Shown: one piece after another, positions 22,367-31,570 of the stretch | How the letters are laid out: every line of letters starts with the position of its first letter | Numbering within the stretch: the first letter of the stretch is position 1 | NCBI GenBank assembly: GCA_017889345.1 | Contig: JAGHEJ010000014.1 | Span: forward strand, 1 to 32,149 | Direction: 5' to 3' | From: Clostridiales bacterium | Lineage (GTDB): Bacteria > Bacillota > Clostridia > Clostridiales > Clostridiaceae | DNA: 32,149 nucleotides | Notes under the pieces: model-generated | The model's input: the letters and a program-made list of their open reading frames with translations, nothing else | Told to the model about the DNA's origin: nothing | The model's database searches: none | Program-made: the position numbers and the translations under genes

Positions 22367-25339
22367 TTATCCGAAATCGAAATCAGCAGAATCTAATTCT
22401 TCATTTCTGTTATCATCTATGGTTTCTAATCCAGAACTATTGTTCTCTTCTGTTTTTGTTTCTGGAGGAGCTATAGTTTCTGAACCAGTATTTTCTCCAA
22501 CATTTGATGAGCCAGAATTATTATCTGGTGGAGTAGTAGGTTCAGTTACTGTTTCTCCAGAATTTCCAGAACTTTGATTATTATTTCCATTAGATGATCC
22601 ATTATCTATAGAAGGTTTATCTTCTATATCTGGAATAGATGGTATGGTTTCAGAACCATTACCAGAATTAGAACCATTGTTATTATCTGTAATATTACCA
22701 TTATTGTTATCAGTATTATTATCTGGATTAGAAGGTTTATTTTCAGAACTATTATTAGAACCATTATTATCTGGAGTACTAGGTTTATTTTCAGAGCCGT
22801 TATTAGAACCATTAGTATTATCTGTAACATTTCCATTATTATCATCTGGTTTTGTTTCAGGAGTTACAGGAGGTTTAATTTCCTCAGGATTATTTGTACC
22901 GTTATTTTCATCAAACCATTCTTCATCTGGATCAACACCATCTTGATCTAATCCATCTCCAGTTGGTTCATATTGTTCATTATCATAAAACTTAGGTGCA
23001 ACATATTTTTGATCTCCTAAATATACACTTGGAGTATATTTCCTATCTAGGAAAATACGAGTTTCTTTTAAATAATCAGGAGTGTTTGCTGTTGCAATTG
23101 CACCAGTAAGAGAGTTAACAGTTACAGGTATATGAATATTACAAGTATGTTTAGGAACAGTTCCTTTAGCAAAAATTTCTGTATATACTTTACTTCCTCT
23201 AGGATCTGAATAACAATATGAACTTGCTAACATACCAGATACACTACATATTTTAGCTGAAACAATATCCTCTGGTCTTGGAATTTCAACTGGTGGTAGA
23301 GATTTATGAGCTTCGCTCATTATTTTACCAAATAAAGCACTTGCAGTAGATCCACTAAAAGGCTTATTTCCATATTTATCTTTTAATTCAGTAGGTTTAT
23401 CAGCTCCAATCCAAACCGCACTAGCAAAATAAGGTGTCAAACCAGCGAACCATAAGTCCTTATTATTTTCAGTAGTACCAGTTTTACCAGCAACAGGTAT
23501 ATCACCAAATTTTGCAGGTCTAGAAGAGTATCTTTCAACAGGTCCTTTTAATAAATCATACATTATATACGCAGTTTCTGGAGATACAACTTGTGTTTTT
23601 TCAGGTACATTTTCTAAAATAACTTTTCCATTTTTGTCAACAACATGAGTATAAGTTATAGGTTCTGTTAATACACCACCATTACCGAATACGCTATAAG
23701 CTGCAGCAACTATTAATGGATTACCACCATCTAAATTGTTAGGATCGTTATTAAATTGTCCAAGTGCTAGCGTAGCAATACTACTTTTAGAATTATCATT
23801 ATAATGTAAACCAAATTTTAGACCATAGTCCAATACGTTTTTCAAACCAACTTGCTCAACTGATTTAATTGCAACAAGATTTATTGATCTTTCAAGTGCA
23901 TATCTAACATTTGTGTATCCAACAAAATTACCCTTAACTTCATTTGTTGGATTCCATCCACCATATTTATCAGACATTTCTTTTGATAGAGGAGAATCTT
24001 CAAAACCACTTCCGGCATGACCTAATTTAAGATCAATAAGTGGAGCATAAGCTGTTAAAGGTTTTGTGGTAGATCCAATAGATCTTAGAAAATCATTTGA
24101 TGAAGCACGATTATATGAATTAGCACTTTGTTCGCCTCTACCACCGATTATAGTTTTTACTTGACCAGTTTTATAGTCAATTACTACGGCAGACATTTGA
24201 GGTTGAATGATTCCATTTTCATCTGTCCATTCTCCAAGATTAATATAATCAGTAGCATGATCTAAAACATATTGGGAATGTTCTTGAAGTCCTTTATCCA
24301 TTGTAGTGTAAATTTTAAGACCATCATTTCTTAAATGAAGTTTAACTTCTTCATCAGTATATCCGTACACTTCTTTTAAATCTTTTGTAAGCTCATTAAC
24401 TACTGTTCTTGAAAACCATTCGTAGTTATATTTATCACTAATACGTTTAATATTAAATCCAAGTTGATCTGTGTTTACTTCATTAACAGCAATATCATGC
24501 TCTTCTTGATTTATATATCCAAGTTCAAGCATCTTGCTTAAAACTGTTAAAGTTCTATTTTTATAAAACTGAGGATCTTCATTACCAACTGCACTAGCAA
24601 AATATTTAGAAGGATGTTGAGTTGCTCCAGCTAGGAAGGCAGATTGTGCAATTGTTAAATCTTGTGTGTTCTTTGAAAAATATTGAAGAGCACCAGCTTC
24701 AACACCATAAGCATTACCACCAACGAAAATTGTGTTTAAGTATACTTCTAAAATTTGATCTTTAGACATTTGTTTTTCTAACTCTAAAGCTAAGTAAATT
24801 TCACGAATTTTTCTGACTATTGATATTTCATTTGTTAGGATATTATTTTTAATAACTTGTTGAGTTATTGTTGATGCACCATGTAATCCAGGCTCTTTTG
24901 TTATTATTTTTTTAATATCAGTTATAACAGCACCAATTATACGCTGTATATCTACACCCGGATGTTCATAGAAACGTTCGTCTTCTATTGAGATAAAAGC
25001 GTTACGTAAACTCATAGGCATTTGATCAAGGGATATTACATACCTTTTTTCAGCTGTTAAAACTTCATCCATAAAATCTCCATTTGAATCAAAGAGTTGA
25101 GAAGCTTGATCAAGATCAGTAACAGCTTCTATTGTTAATGGAGGAGAAGTTTTTATAATTGCAAAAACAAATCCAGCGACGGTAACAGTTCCTATTAATG
25201 ATACGACTAAAATAATAATCAAAAATATCTTAAGGAATTTTTTTATCTTATTATTTTTATCATTAGAATTATTTGAAATGATTTTATTACTGTTATTATC
25301 TGAGTTTGAACTAGTACCAGAATTATTATTAACCGACAT
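22367..25339 (-). CDS. Bifunctional class A penicillin-binding protein (PBP1A type)
   Basis: Makes and cross-links glycan strands at the outer membrane face. The 990-residue protein has a polar Asn/Ser-rich cytoplasmic start (1-32) and a membrane helix (about 36-62). The GT51 glycosyltransferase domain has IEDERFYEHPG (catalytic Glu119), GASTITQQ and EVYLN. The transpeptidase domain has STTK (Ser423-Lys426), SIN (485-487) and KTG (619-621). A cysteine-containing extension (Cys698, Cys709, Cys733 or nearby) follows. A long Asn/Gly/Ser/Pro tail covers about residues 816-990. GGAGG precedes the ATG. The SelW-like gene is 27 bases downstream in the same direction, so the two are probably one operon. 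Confidence 0.95.
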   Translation of the reverse strand: MSVNNNSGTSSNSDNNSNKIISNNSNDKNNKIKKFLKIFLIIILVVSLIGTVTVAGFVFAIIKTSPPLTIEAVTDLDQASQLFDSNGDFMDEVLTAEKRYVISLDQMPMSLRNAFISIEDERFYEHPGVDIQRIIGAVITDIKKIITKEPGLHGASTITQQVIKNNILTNEISIVRKIREIYLALELEKQMSKDQILEVYLNTIFVGGNAYGVEAGALQYFSKNTQDLTIAQSAFLAGATQHPSKYFASAVGNEDPQFYKNRTLTVLSKMLELGYINQEEHDIAVNEVNTDQLGFNIKRISDKYNYEWFSRTVVNELTKDLKEVYGYTDEEVKLHLRNDGLKIYTTMDKGLQEHSQYVLDHATDYINLGEWTDENGIIQPQMSAVVIDYKTGQVKTIIGGRGEQSANSYNRASSNDFLRSIGSTTKPLTAYAPLIDLKLGHAGSGFEDSPLSKEMSDKYGGWNPTNEVKGNFVGYTNVRYALERSINLVAIKSVEQVGLKNVLDYGLKFGLHYNDNSKSSIATLALGQFNNDPNNLDGGNPLIVAAAYSVFGNGGVLTEPITYTHVVDKNGKVILENVPEKTQVVSPETAYIMYDLLKGPVERYSSRPAKFGDIPVAGKTGTTENNKDLWFAGLTPYFASAVWIGADKPTELKDKYGNKPFSGSTASALFGKIMSEAHKSLPPVEIPRPEDIVSAKICSVSGMLASSYCYSDPRGSKVYTEIFAKGTVPKHTCNIHIPVTVNSLTGAIATANTPDYLKETRIFLDRKYTPSVYLGDQKYVAPKFYDNEQYEPTGDGLDQDGVDPDEEWFDENNGTNNPEEIKPPVTPETKPDDNNGNVTDNTNGSNNGSENKPSTPDNNGSNNSSENKPSNPDNNTDNNNGNITDNNNGSNSGNGSETIPSIPDIEDKPSIDNGSSNGNNNQSSGNSGETVTEPTTPPDNNSGSSNVGENTGSETIAPPETKTEENNSSGLETIDDNRNEELDSADFDFG
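22370..22894 (-). repeat. Imperfect tandem repeats coding the PBP tail
   Basis: The last part of the PBP gene is built of imperfect copies of a unit coding for NNGSNN-SENKPS-PDNN-type sequence, seen at least three times near 22690-22830, then a looser Asn/Gly/Ser/Pro/Thr/Glu stretch. Repeat slippage could make tail length vary between strains. Confidence 0.75.
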
Positions 25340-25393
25340 ATATTCCTCCTAGTAAATTCTTACTTGTTGTTTAAATATAGGCTAGCAAGTTAA

Positions 25394-25422
25394 ATTATAT
25401 ATCTATCAAAAAAAAATGTAAA
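25394..25422 (-). promoter_or_regulatory. Promoter for the class A PBP / selW-like operon
   Basis: On the minus strand TTTACA (25422-25417), a 17-base spacer containing nine T, and TATAAT (25399-25394), 55 bases before the ATG. Near consensus. The rest of the roughly 290-base divergent region before hflX is AT-rich and I see no other clear element there. Confidence 0.75.
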
Positions 25423-25633
25423 TATAATCGAACAAAACAAATCTTTGTAAATTATATAATTAATGTTAAAATTAACCTAAATTAAACTGGTTAAATTCTT
25501 TCATAAAATTTATAAAGTATACTTGATAAGTTAAATAAATTTTATAAAAATTATTATAATTAGATTTTAAAATATTAGAAAATAGACAATAATTTTTAGT
25601 AGGAGTATAATGTAAAGTATGAGAGGTGATTTT

Positions 25634-27439
25634 TTGATATATGGTGAAATTCAGGGAGTAAGGAAATCGTATATAGAAGAATTAGAGTTGTTATATGATG
25701 TAAAAGTGGATAAAAATTTTATTATAAATGAAGAAATTTTAAGAAAAATTTCTGAAATTAGTTTAAAAATAAATAAGGAAATTTGTGTAGTTATATCTCG
25801 TTTAGGAATTATACATAGTATTTCAATAGGAACAAATGTTAATGCAGAAGTTGTTATTGATGCACGGGAAAAGAAAAAATTAAGTGGGTTTAGAGTTGTT
25901 CATACTCATTTAAATTCAACAGCTAAATTATCAAGTATAGATATTACAACTTTAAAAAATCAAAAACTTGATATGATTTCTGCAGTTAATGTTACTGAGG
26001 AAAAATTATTACATAGTTTTTCGATAGGTTTTTTAAAATTTGATGACCAAGATAAATTTACTGAGATATTATTTGAAAAAGAACAGGAATATTTTAATTT
26101 TGATATTTTTTCAATTATTTATGAGATAGAGAAAAATTTAAAAGTTGAGACATATGAGAATGAATACATTGAAAATGCAGTTTTGATTGGATGTGATACA
26201 AGAGAAAGTTTAGAAGAACTTAGAGAGTTGGCTTTTGCTTGTAATGTAAATGTAAGAGAGATGTATTTTCAAAATCGTGAAAAACCAGATTCATCTTATT
26301 ATGTTGGAAGAGGAAAATTGAATGAGATATTGACAAACTCATATCATCACAATATATCTGTTTTAATTTTTGATGATGATTTGACTCCTTCACAAATTAG
26401 AAATATCGAGGAGTATTCAGGAATTAAAGTTATTGATAGAACGAATCTTATTTTAGAAATTTTTGCTCGTCGATCAAAGTCAAAGGTTTCTAAATATCAA
26501 GTTGAGCTTGCTCAACTTAATTATAGATATTCACGATTAAAGGGCTTGGGATTTGTTTTAAATAGAACAGGTGGAGGAATTGGAACAAGAGGTCCTGGGG
26601 AGAAAAAATTAGAAACGGATAGAAGGCATATAAGAACAAGAATTGAATATTTAAGAGAGCAACTTAAAACTATTAAGACAGAAAGAAGTATTCAAAGAGA
26701 GTCTCGCATTCGAAATAAAATTTCTCAAGTGTCTATTGTTGGATATACAAATGCAGGTAAGTCTACTTTAAGGAATTATTTGTACTTAATATCGAATGAG
26801 AATATTGGAGATAATAAGCTTGTATTTGAAGCAGATATGCTTTTTGCGACTCTTGATACTACAACAAGAAAAGTAGTTTTACCAAATAAAACAATAATTT
26901 CTTTGACAGATACTGTTGGTTTTATTAAGAAATTACCACATGACCTAGTTGAAGCTTTTAAGTCTACTCTTGAAGAAATTATTTTTAGTGATTTGCTTGT
27001 TCATATGATAGATATATCTTCAAATATTTGGAGAGATGAAATTGAAATTACCAATCAAGTTCTTAAAGAAATCGGAGCTAAAGATGTAAGTAAGATTTTA
27101 GTTTTTAACAAGATTGATAGATTAAGTGAAGATGAATTATGTATTCTTAAAGATGATATACGAAAAAATTATGATGAAGATGCGTTGTTTATATCTGTAA
27201 TAGAAAGAATAAATATTGATGAATTATTAAATATAATTGAAAAGAAGGTAAGAGATTCTCATATAAATGTTTCAGTAAATGTACCTTATAGTGATTACTC
27301 AATTTTAAGTATGATTCATAATAATTATGTAATTTTGGAAGAGAAGCATCTTGATAATGGAACATTTATCAATTTTAATGTTCCGGAAAGTGAGTTTAAA
27401 AAGTTTGAAAAATATATAATTGATGATTTGGAGAAATAG
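25634..27439 (+). CDS. hflX: Ribosome-associated GTPase HflX
   Basis: GTPase that binds the large ribosomal subunit and can rescue stalled ribosomes. The 601-residue form starts at TTG 25634, where MIYGEIQGVRKS matches clostridial HflX N-termini and GAGGTGAT is just upstream; ATG at 25619 is an alternative with a distant AGGAG. The protein has a long N-terminal extension (about 200 residues). It is followed by the HflX domain with the glycine-rich LNRTGGGIGTRGPGEKKLE, then the G domain with GYTNAGKSTL, DTVGFIKKLP and NKID. The next gene begins three bases after the stop. Confidence 0.93.
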   Translation: MIYGEIQGVRKSYIEELELLYDVKVDKNFIINEEILRKISEISLKINKEICVVISRLGIIHSISIGTNVNAEVVIDAREKKKLSGFRVVHTHLNSTAKLSSIDITTLKNQKLDMISAVNVTEEKLLHSFSIGFLKFDDQDKFTEILFEKEQEYFNFDIFSIIYEIEKNLKVETYENEYIENAVLIGCDTRESLEELRELAFACNVNVREMYFQNREKPDSSYYVGRGKLNEILTNSYHHNISVLIFDDDLTPSQIRNIEEYSGIKVIDRTNLILEIFARRSKSKVSKYQVELAQLNYRYSRLKGLGFVLNRTGGGIGTRGPGEKKLETDRRHIRTRIEYLREQLKTIKTERSIQRESRIRNKISQVSIVGYTNAGKSTLRNYLYLISNENIGDNKLVFEADMLFATLDTTTRKVVLPNKTIISLTDTVGFIKKLPHDLVEAFKSTLEEIIFSDLLVHMIDISSNIWRDEIEITNQVLKEIGAKDVSKILVFNKIDRLSEDELCILKDDIRKNYDEDALFISVIERINIDELLNIIEKKVRDSHINVSVNVPYSDYSILSMIHNNYVILEEKHLDNGTFINFNVPESEFKKFEKYIIDDLEK

Positions 27440-27442
27440 TCG

Positions 27443-28096
27443 GTGAGTTATAAAACTATTTTTAAAGATGGAGTTTATGAATTTGAAGAGAAAAAATCTA
27501 TCTTTATTGGATATACTAAACGTGTTGAAAGAGAAGATGAGGCAAAAAACTTCATAGATCAGATTAGATTAAAACATAGCGATGCACGACATAATGTTTA
27601 TAGTTACGTAATTGGTGAACAAATGTTAATTCAAAGATATACAGATGATGGTGAACCGCAAGGTACGGCAGGAATACCTATTCTTGAAGTTATTAAAAAG
27701 AGTGAAGTTAAAGATATTGTAGTAGTTGTTACCAGATATTTTGGTGGAATTCTTCTTGGTGCTGGTGGTCTTACGAGAGCGTATGTTAAAGCTGCAAGTG
27801 GTGCTATTAAAAATTCTTTAATAGTTGAAAAAGTTATTGGTAATGAAATAAAAGTTAAAGTCAGTTATGATTTTATTGGAAAGATACAATATTTTTTAAA
27901 TGGAAATAATATAGATCTTAAAGATACTGAATATCTGGATAATGTTATTTTTACAATTAGATGTGAGAATACAAGTATAAATCAATTAAAAACAAGTCTC
28001 ATAGAGCTTACATCGAATAATTTGGAGATTGAAATTAGTGATGATATTATGTATTTTAAAAATGATGAAAAATATTATTTAGATAGTGAGATTTAA
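27443..28096 (+). CDS. YigZ/IMPACT family protein
   Basis: A 217-residue protein of the IMPACT (UPF0029) family. The family motifs are clear: YTDDGEPQGTAGIPILEV near residues 67-84, and VVVTRYFGGILLGAGGLTRAY near 92-112, with a C-terminal ferredoxin-like domain. Function in bacteria is poorly defined. The start is GTG, three bases after the hflX stop, with GGAG inside the end of hflX, which points to coupled translation. Confidence 0.92.
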   Translation: MSYKTIFKDGVYEFEEKKSIFIGYTKRVEREDEAKNFIDQIRLKHSDARHNVYSYVIGEQMLIQRYTDDGEPQGTAGIPILEVIKKSEVKDIVVVVTRYFGGILLGAGGLTRAYVKAASGAIKNSLIVEKVIGNEIKVKVSYDFIGKIQYFLNGNNIDLKDTEYLDNVIFTIRCENTSINQLKTSLIELTSNNLEIEISDDIMYFKNDEKYYLDSEI

Positions 28097-28119
28097 TTAA
28101 TAATTTGGGAGAATGGTTT

Positions 28120-28455
28120 ATGGAATTGAACGATACAAATGTAAATATCTCTGATATAAAACATAGAATAAAGGATTTTGAAATCGAACGTGGATGGGAT
28201 AAATTTAGAAATCCTAAAGATTTAAGTATGAGTATAGCTATTGAGGCTGCTGAATTGATGGAAATATTTCAATGGGATACAACAGATGAGGCTATGAAAA
28301 TAAAAGAAAGCGATAAATTTGGACATTTTTGCGAGGAATTGGCAGATGTTTTTATATATACTGTATCTTTAGCAACAAGTTTAGACATAGATTTAATAAA
28401 AATTGTGGAAGATAAATTACGAAAAAATTCTATAAAATATCCAAAGAATGATTAA
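28120..28455 (+). CDS. MazG-like nucleotide pyrophosphohydrolase
   Basis: A 111-residue all-alpha NTP-PPase of the MazG superfamily (dCTPase-like). Metal-binding acidic motifs are visible: EAAELMEIFQW (around residue 44) and EELADVFIY (about 68), and NSIKYP at the end. It probably removes non-canonical or damaged nucleotides. ATG at 28120 with GGGAG 8 bases upstream is preferred to the TTG at 28105. It lies between yigZ-like and yebC genes in an apparent operon. Confidence 0.9.
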   Translation: MELNDTNVNISDIKHRIKDFEIERGWDKFRNPKDLSMSIAIEAAELMEIFQWDTTDEAMKIKESDKFGHFCEELADVFIYTVSLATSLDIDLIKIVEDKLRKNSIKYPKND

Positions 28456-28466
28456 GGGGGATAAAA

Positions 28467-29207
28467 GTGTCAGGACATAGTAAATGGCATAATATACAAG
28501 CTAAAAAGAGTAAGATAGATGCTAAAAGATCAAAAATATTTACAAAACTTATAAAGGAAATTTCTGTTGCAGCTAAGATGGGTGGAGCAAATATAGAAGG
28601 TAATGCTAGACTCAAAGATGCTATAGATAAAGCTCAACAAAATAATGTACCAAGAGATACAATTGAAAGAGCTATTAAGAAAGGTTCTGGAGAATTAACT
28701 GGAGATAATTATGAAACTTTGATTTACGAAGGGTATGGGCCTTTTGGAGTAGCTGTGATTGTTAAGACTCTTACAGATAATAAGAATAGGACTGCTGGAA
28801 ACTTGAGGCATGCTTTTTCAAAACATTCTGGGAATCTTGGTTCAACTGGATGTGTAATGTACATGTTCAAAGAAATTGGAGAGATTGTTGTTGAAATGTC
28901 TGAAGATATTAGTGAAGATGAGATAATGGAAATTGCATTTGAATTAGGTGCAGATGATTTCCAAACTCATGAAGATGAAAACATATTTGTAATTAAAAGT
29001 AATGCTGAAAATTTTAGAAGGATAAAGAATGAATTAGAGGCAGAAGGTATTGATTTTCTTCAAGCAGAAATAAAACTTCAAGCTGATACAGATGTAATAC
29101 TTAATACCAAGGAAGAAATTGAAAAGTTTGAAAAATTTATTGATATGCTTGAAGATGATGATGATGTTCAAGAAGTATATCATAACGCTGATTATATTAT
29201 AGAGTAA
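28467..29207 (+). CDS. YebC/PmpR family transcription or translation regulator
   Basis: A 246-residue YebC-family protein. The N-terminus SGHSKWHNIQAKKSKIDAKR is diagnostic, and GGANIEGNARLKDAI and YEGYGPFGVAV follow. Family members bind DNA as regulators, and some help ribosomes at difficult sequences. The start is GTG with AAGGGGG 7 bases upstream. A terminator follows. In clostridia it commonly precedes the bofC-like and ruv genes, as here. Confidence 0.95.
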   Translation: MSGHSKWHNIQAKKSKIDAKRSKIFTKLIKEISVAAKMGGANIEGNARLKDAIDKAQQNNVPRDTIERAIKKGSGELTGDNYETLIYEGYGPFGVAVIVKTLTDNKNRTAGNLRHAFSKHSGNLGSTGCVMYMFKEIGEIVVEMSEDISEDEIMEIAFELGADDFQTHEDENIFVIKSNAENFRRIKNELEAEGIDFLQAEIKLQADTDVILNTKEEIEKFEKFIDMLEDDDDVQEVYHNADYIIE

Positions 29208-29212
29208 AAATT

Positions 29213-29247
29213 AAAAGCATAGGTACTTAATCCCTATGCTTTATTTT
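29213..29247 (+). terminator. Terminator after yebC
   Basis: Stem AAAGCATAGG/CCTATGCTTT with a 9-base loop, followed by ATTTTTAT. Confidence 0.85.
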
Positions 29248-29259
29248 TATGGAAAAATT

Positions 29260-29290
29260 TGTATAAAAATTATATTGAGCGGACATACTC
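29260..29290 (+). promoter_or_regulatory. Candidate sigma-G (forespore) promoter
   Basis: TGTATA (29260-29265), an 18-base spacer and CATACTC (29284-29290). The -10 fits the sigma-G/sigma-F consensus CATNMTA except the last base, and the -35 fits it in four of five positions; spacing fits. It lies just before the bofC-like gene, whose Bacillus counterpart is sigma-G dependent. Confidence 0.5.
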
Positions 29291-29310
29291 CTAATAAGGA
29301 GTGAGAAAAT

Positions 29311-29883
29311 ATGGAAATTAAATTTTTAAAAGATAGAAAGAGTAAGTGGATAGTTTTAACTTTAGCTTTATCAATGATAATTTTTTTGGTTATATATGGA
29401 ATTACATATATGTTTAACAAATCAGTTCACAATATGAATTTTATAAATCGGCATGGACAGGAGAGTGTTGTTAAACATTATACGAGAGAGTTAATTATTG
29501 TTGGTCAAGATGAAAATGGTGAGATTCAAGAAAAGGATAGAATAAAAATTGAGTTATCCGATATCAATAAAGTTTTTGCAGAGGTATATCCATCAACTAG
29601 TTACGATATTGTAGATTTTAATGATAAGTCAATAACTCTTAAGGAAAAAGATGTGCAAAATTTTGATCCGAATACTTATTACATAGGGGAGAAAGATGGA
29701 TATATTGCTTTATTTAAATCTGATGAAAAAGGAAATCTATTTATAGAGAATGAATCCTTAGATATAAGTAGTAGAAAAGTTGATTCATTACCAGTTGCAG
29801 ATAGAGAACTTGTAATGAATTATGAGCTTAGATCAGTTGAAAGAGATGAGATGCATGATATCTTAAGTGAACTAGAGACTTAA
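29311..29883 (+). CDS. BofC-like sporulation protein
   Basis: A 190-residue protein with one N-terminal membrane helix (residues 13-34) and a soluble outer part. Residues about 125-188 (YYIGEKDGYIALFKSDEKG, LPVADRELVMNYELRS) match the BofC C-terminal domain. In Bacillus, BofC is a forespore-made protein in the intermembrane space that restrains SpoIVB signalling; in clostridia its role is unclear. AAGGAG precedes the ATG. Position upstream of ruvA matches other Clostridia. Its presence argues that the organism forms spores. Confidence 0.82.
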   Translation: MEIKFLKDRKSKWIVLTLALSMIIFLVIYGITYMFNKSVHNMNFINRHGQESVVKHYTRELIIVGQDENGEIQEKDRIKIELSDINKVFAEVYPSTSYDIVDFNDKSITLKEKDVQNFDPNTYYIGEKDGYIALFKSDEKGNLFIENESLDISSRKVDSLPVADRELVMNYELRSVERDEMHDILSELET

Positions 29884-29963
29884 ATTTATGTACTAGCTTG
29901 AAAAAAATTTTTTATGGTGGTAAATTTATATTATAAATTTTAGGATCATGAAGGTTAGGTTTT

Positions 29964-30557
29964 ATGTACGAGTACATTGAAGGTAGATATAAAGGATTGA
30001 GTAAAGATTGTGTTATTATTGATAATAATGGAATTGGATATAAAATATTTACGTCAGGAAATAGTATTTTTTTAATGCCTCCAATAGACGAAACAGTTAA
30101 ATTATATGTTGAACAGATAGTTAGGCAAGATTTTATAGGGTTATATGGATTTATAAATAAAGAGGAATTAGAGATGTTTCTTAAACTTATAAATATTAAT
30201 GGTATAGGAACTAAAGCTAGTTTATCTCTTTTATCTGTAAATACAGTTGATACTTTGAAGAAAGCAATTTATTATTCTGATGAAAATATTCTTATGAAAG
30301 CTAGTGGTGTTGGTAAGAAAAGTGCACAACGTATAATTTTGGAATTGAAAGATAAACTTGATTTTAATACTCAGAGTGAAATGATAGAAGAATTGAGTTT
30401 TAGTAATACAAAAGAAGATGAAGTTATGCAGGCATTACAAGCTTTAGGATTTGAAGAAAGAGAAGTTAAAAAGGTTATCAGTAGCACTATGATTAAATTT
30501 TCTGAAGAGTCAATAGAAAATATTATTAAAGAATGCTTAAAAAATCTTATGAGGTAG
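29964..30557 (+). CDS. ruvA: Holliday junction DNA-binding protein RuvA
   Basis: Binds four-way junctions and loads RuvB. The 197-residue protein has an N-terminal OB fold (MYEYIEGRYKGLSKD), two helix-hairpin-helix motifs (INGIGTKASLSLL and SGVGKKSAQRIILELKDKL), an acidic linker and a C-terminal UBA-like domain III (EVMQALQALGFEEREV). AAGGTTAGG precedes the ATG. It is followed by ruvB after 6 bases. Between it and the bofC-like gene there are only 80 bases, so ruvC is not here. Confidence 0.96.
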   Translation: MYEYIEGRYKGLSKDCVIIDNNGIGYKIFTSGNSIFLMPPIDETVKLYVEQIVRQDFIGLYGFINKEELEMFLKLININGIGTKASLSLLSVNTVDTLKKAIYYSDENILMKASGVGKKSAQRIILELKDKLDFNTQSEMIEELSFSNTKEDEVMQALQALGFEEREVKKVISSTMIKFSEESIENIIKECLKNLMR

Positions 30558-30563
30558 TTTGTT

Positions 30564-31553
30564 GTGGATGATAGATTAGTTGGATCGTCATTTTCTATTG
30601 ATGACGTTAAAGAATATAATTTGAGACCAGTGTGTCTTGATGAATATATTGGACAAGAAAATGTTAAGAAAAATTTAAAGGTATTTATCGAAGCGGCCAA
30701 GATGAGAGGAGAACCTTTAGATCATGTTTTGTTTTATGGACCTCCTGGTCTTGGTAAGACAACCTTAGCTAATATTATAGCTAAGGAAATGGGGAGTAGT
30801 TTAAAAGTTACCTCTGGACCTGCGATTGAAAAACCTGGAGATTTAGCATCTATATTAACCTCCCTTGAAGATAGGGAGGTCCTTTTCATAGATGAAATAC
30901 ATAGATTGAGCAAAACTGTTGAGGAAATATTATATAGTGCTATGGAAGACTATTCTTTGGATATTATAATTGGAAAAGGACCACAAGCAAAATCAATTAG
31001 AATAGATTTGTCCAAATTTACATTAGTGGGTGCAACTACAAGACTTGGTTTATTAACATCTCCGCTTAGAGATAGATTTGGTGTTTTATTGTCTATGGAT
31101 TATTATACTCATGAAGAGCTTAAACAAATAATTACTAGATCTTCAAACATTTTGCAAATAGGTATAACAGATGAAGCAGCATTAGAAGTAGCAAAACGTT
31201 CAAGGGGTACACCTAGGGTTGCGAACAGATTGCTTAAAAGAATACGTGACTTTGCTCAAGTTAGAAAATTAAATGTAATTGAAACTGATTTAGCGAGAGA
31301 ATCATTAAATCTTTTGGATGTTGATGAAATGGGATTGGATAAAATAGACAAACGAATTTTGAAAGCTATTATTATGAATTTTAATGGTGGACCTGTTGGA
31401 GTTGAAACAATAGCACATTTTTTATCTGAGGAATTGGGTACTCTAGAAGATGTATACGAACCATTTTTGATACAGCAAGGATTTTTAATTAGAACACCGC
31501 GTGGAAGAATTGCAACGGATAAAGCATATCAACATTTTGGGATGAAAAAATAA
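30564..31553 (+). CDS. ruvB: Holliday junction branch migration ATPase RuvB
   Basis: AAA+ motor that drives branch migration with RuvA. The 329-residue protein has Walker [12 protein letters not shown] (about 60-70), Walker B LFIDEIH, sensor 1 [18 protein letters not shown] and a C-terminal winged helix ending [16 protein letters not shown]. The start is GTG; GAGGTAG is upstream. A GC-rich perfect hairpin lies within the gene (30858-30880). Confidence 0.97.
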   Translation: MDDRLVGSSFSIDDVKEYNLRPVCLDEYIGQENVKKNLKVFIEAAKMRGEPLDHVLFYGPPGLGKTTLANIIAKEMGSSLKVTSGPAIEKPGDLASILTSLEDREVLFIDEIHRLSKTVEEILYSAMEDYSLDIIIGKGPQAKSIRIDLSKFTLVGATTRLGLLTSPLRDRFGVLLSMDYYTHEELKQIITRSSNILQIGITDEAALEVAKRSRGTPRVANRLLKRIRDFAQVRKLNVIETDLARESLNLLDVDEMGLDKIDKRILKAIIMNFNGGPVGVETIAHFLSEELGTLEDVYEPFLIQQGFLIRTPRGRIATDKAYQHFGMKK

Positions 31554-31570
31554 ATTTATTTGGAGTAGTT

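Noticed and set aside
22690-22830. Repeats that might be taken for a CRISPR array
   Set aside because: The units are imperfect, in frame and code for the Asn/Ser-rich tail; there are no unique spacers of constant length.
22644-22946. 100-residue plus-strand ORF rich in Leu/Ser/Pro
   Set aside because: It is the antisense shadow of the repetitive PBP tail; no start site or family signal.
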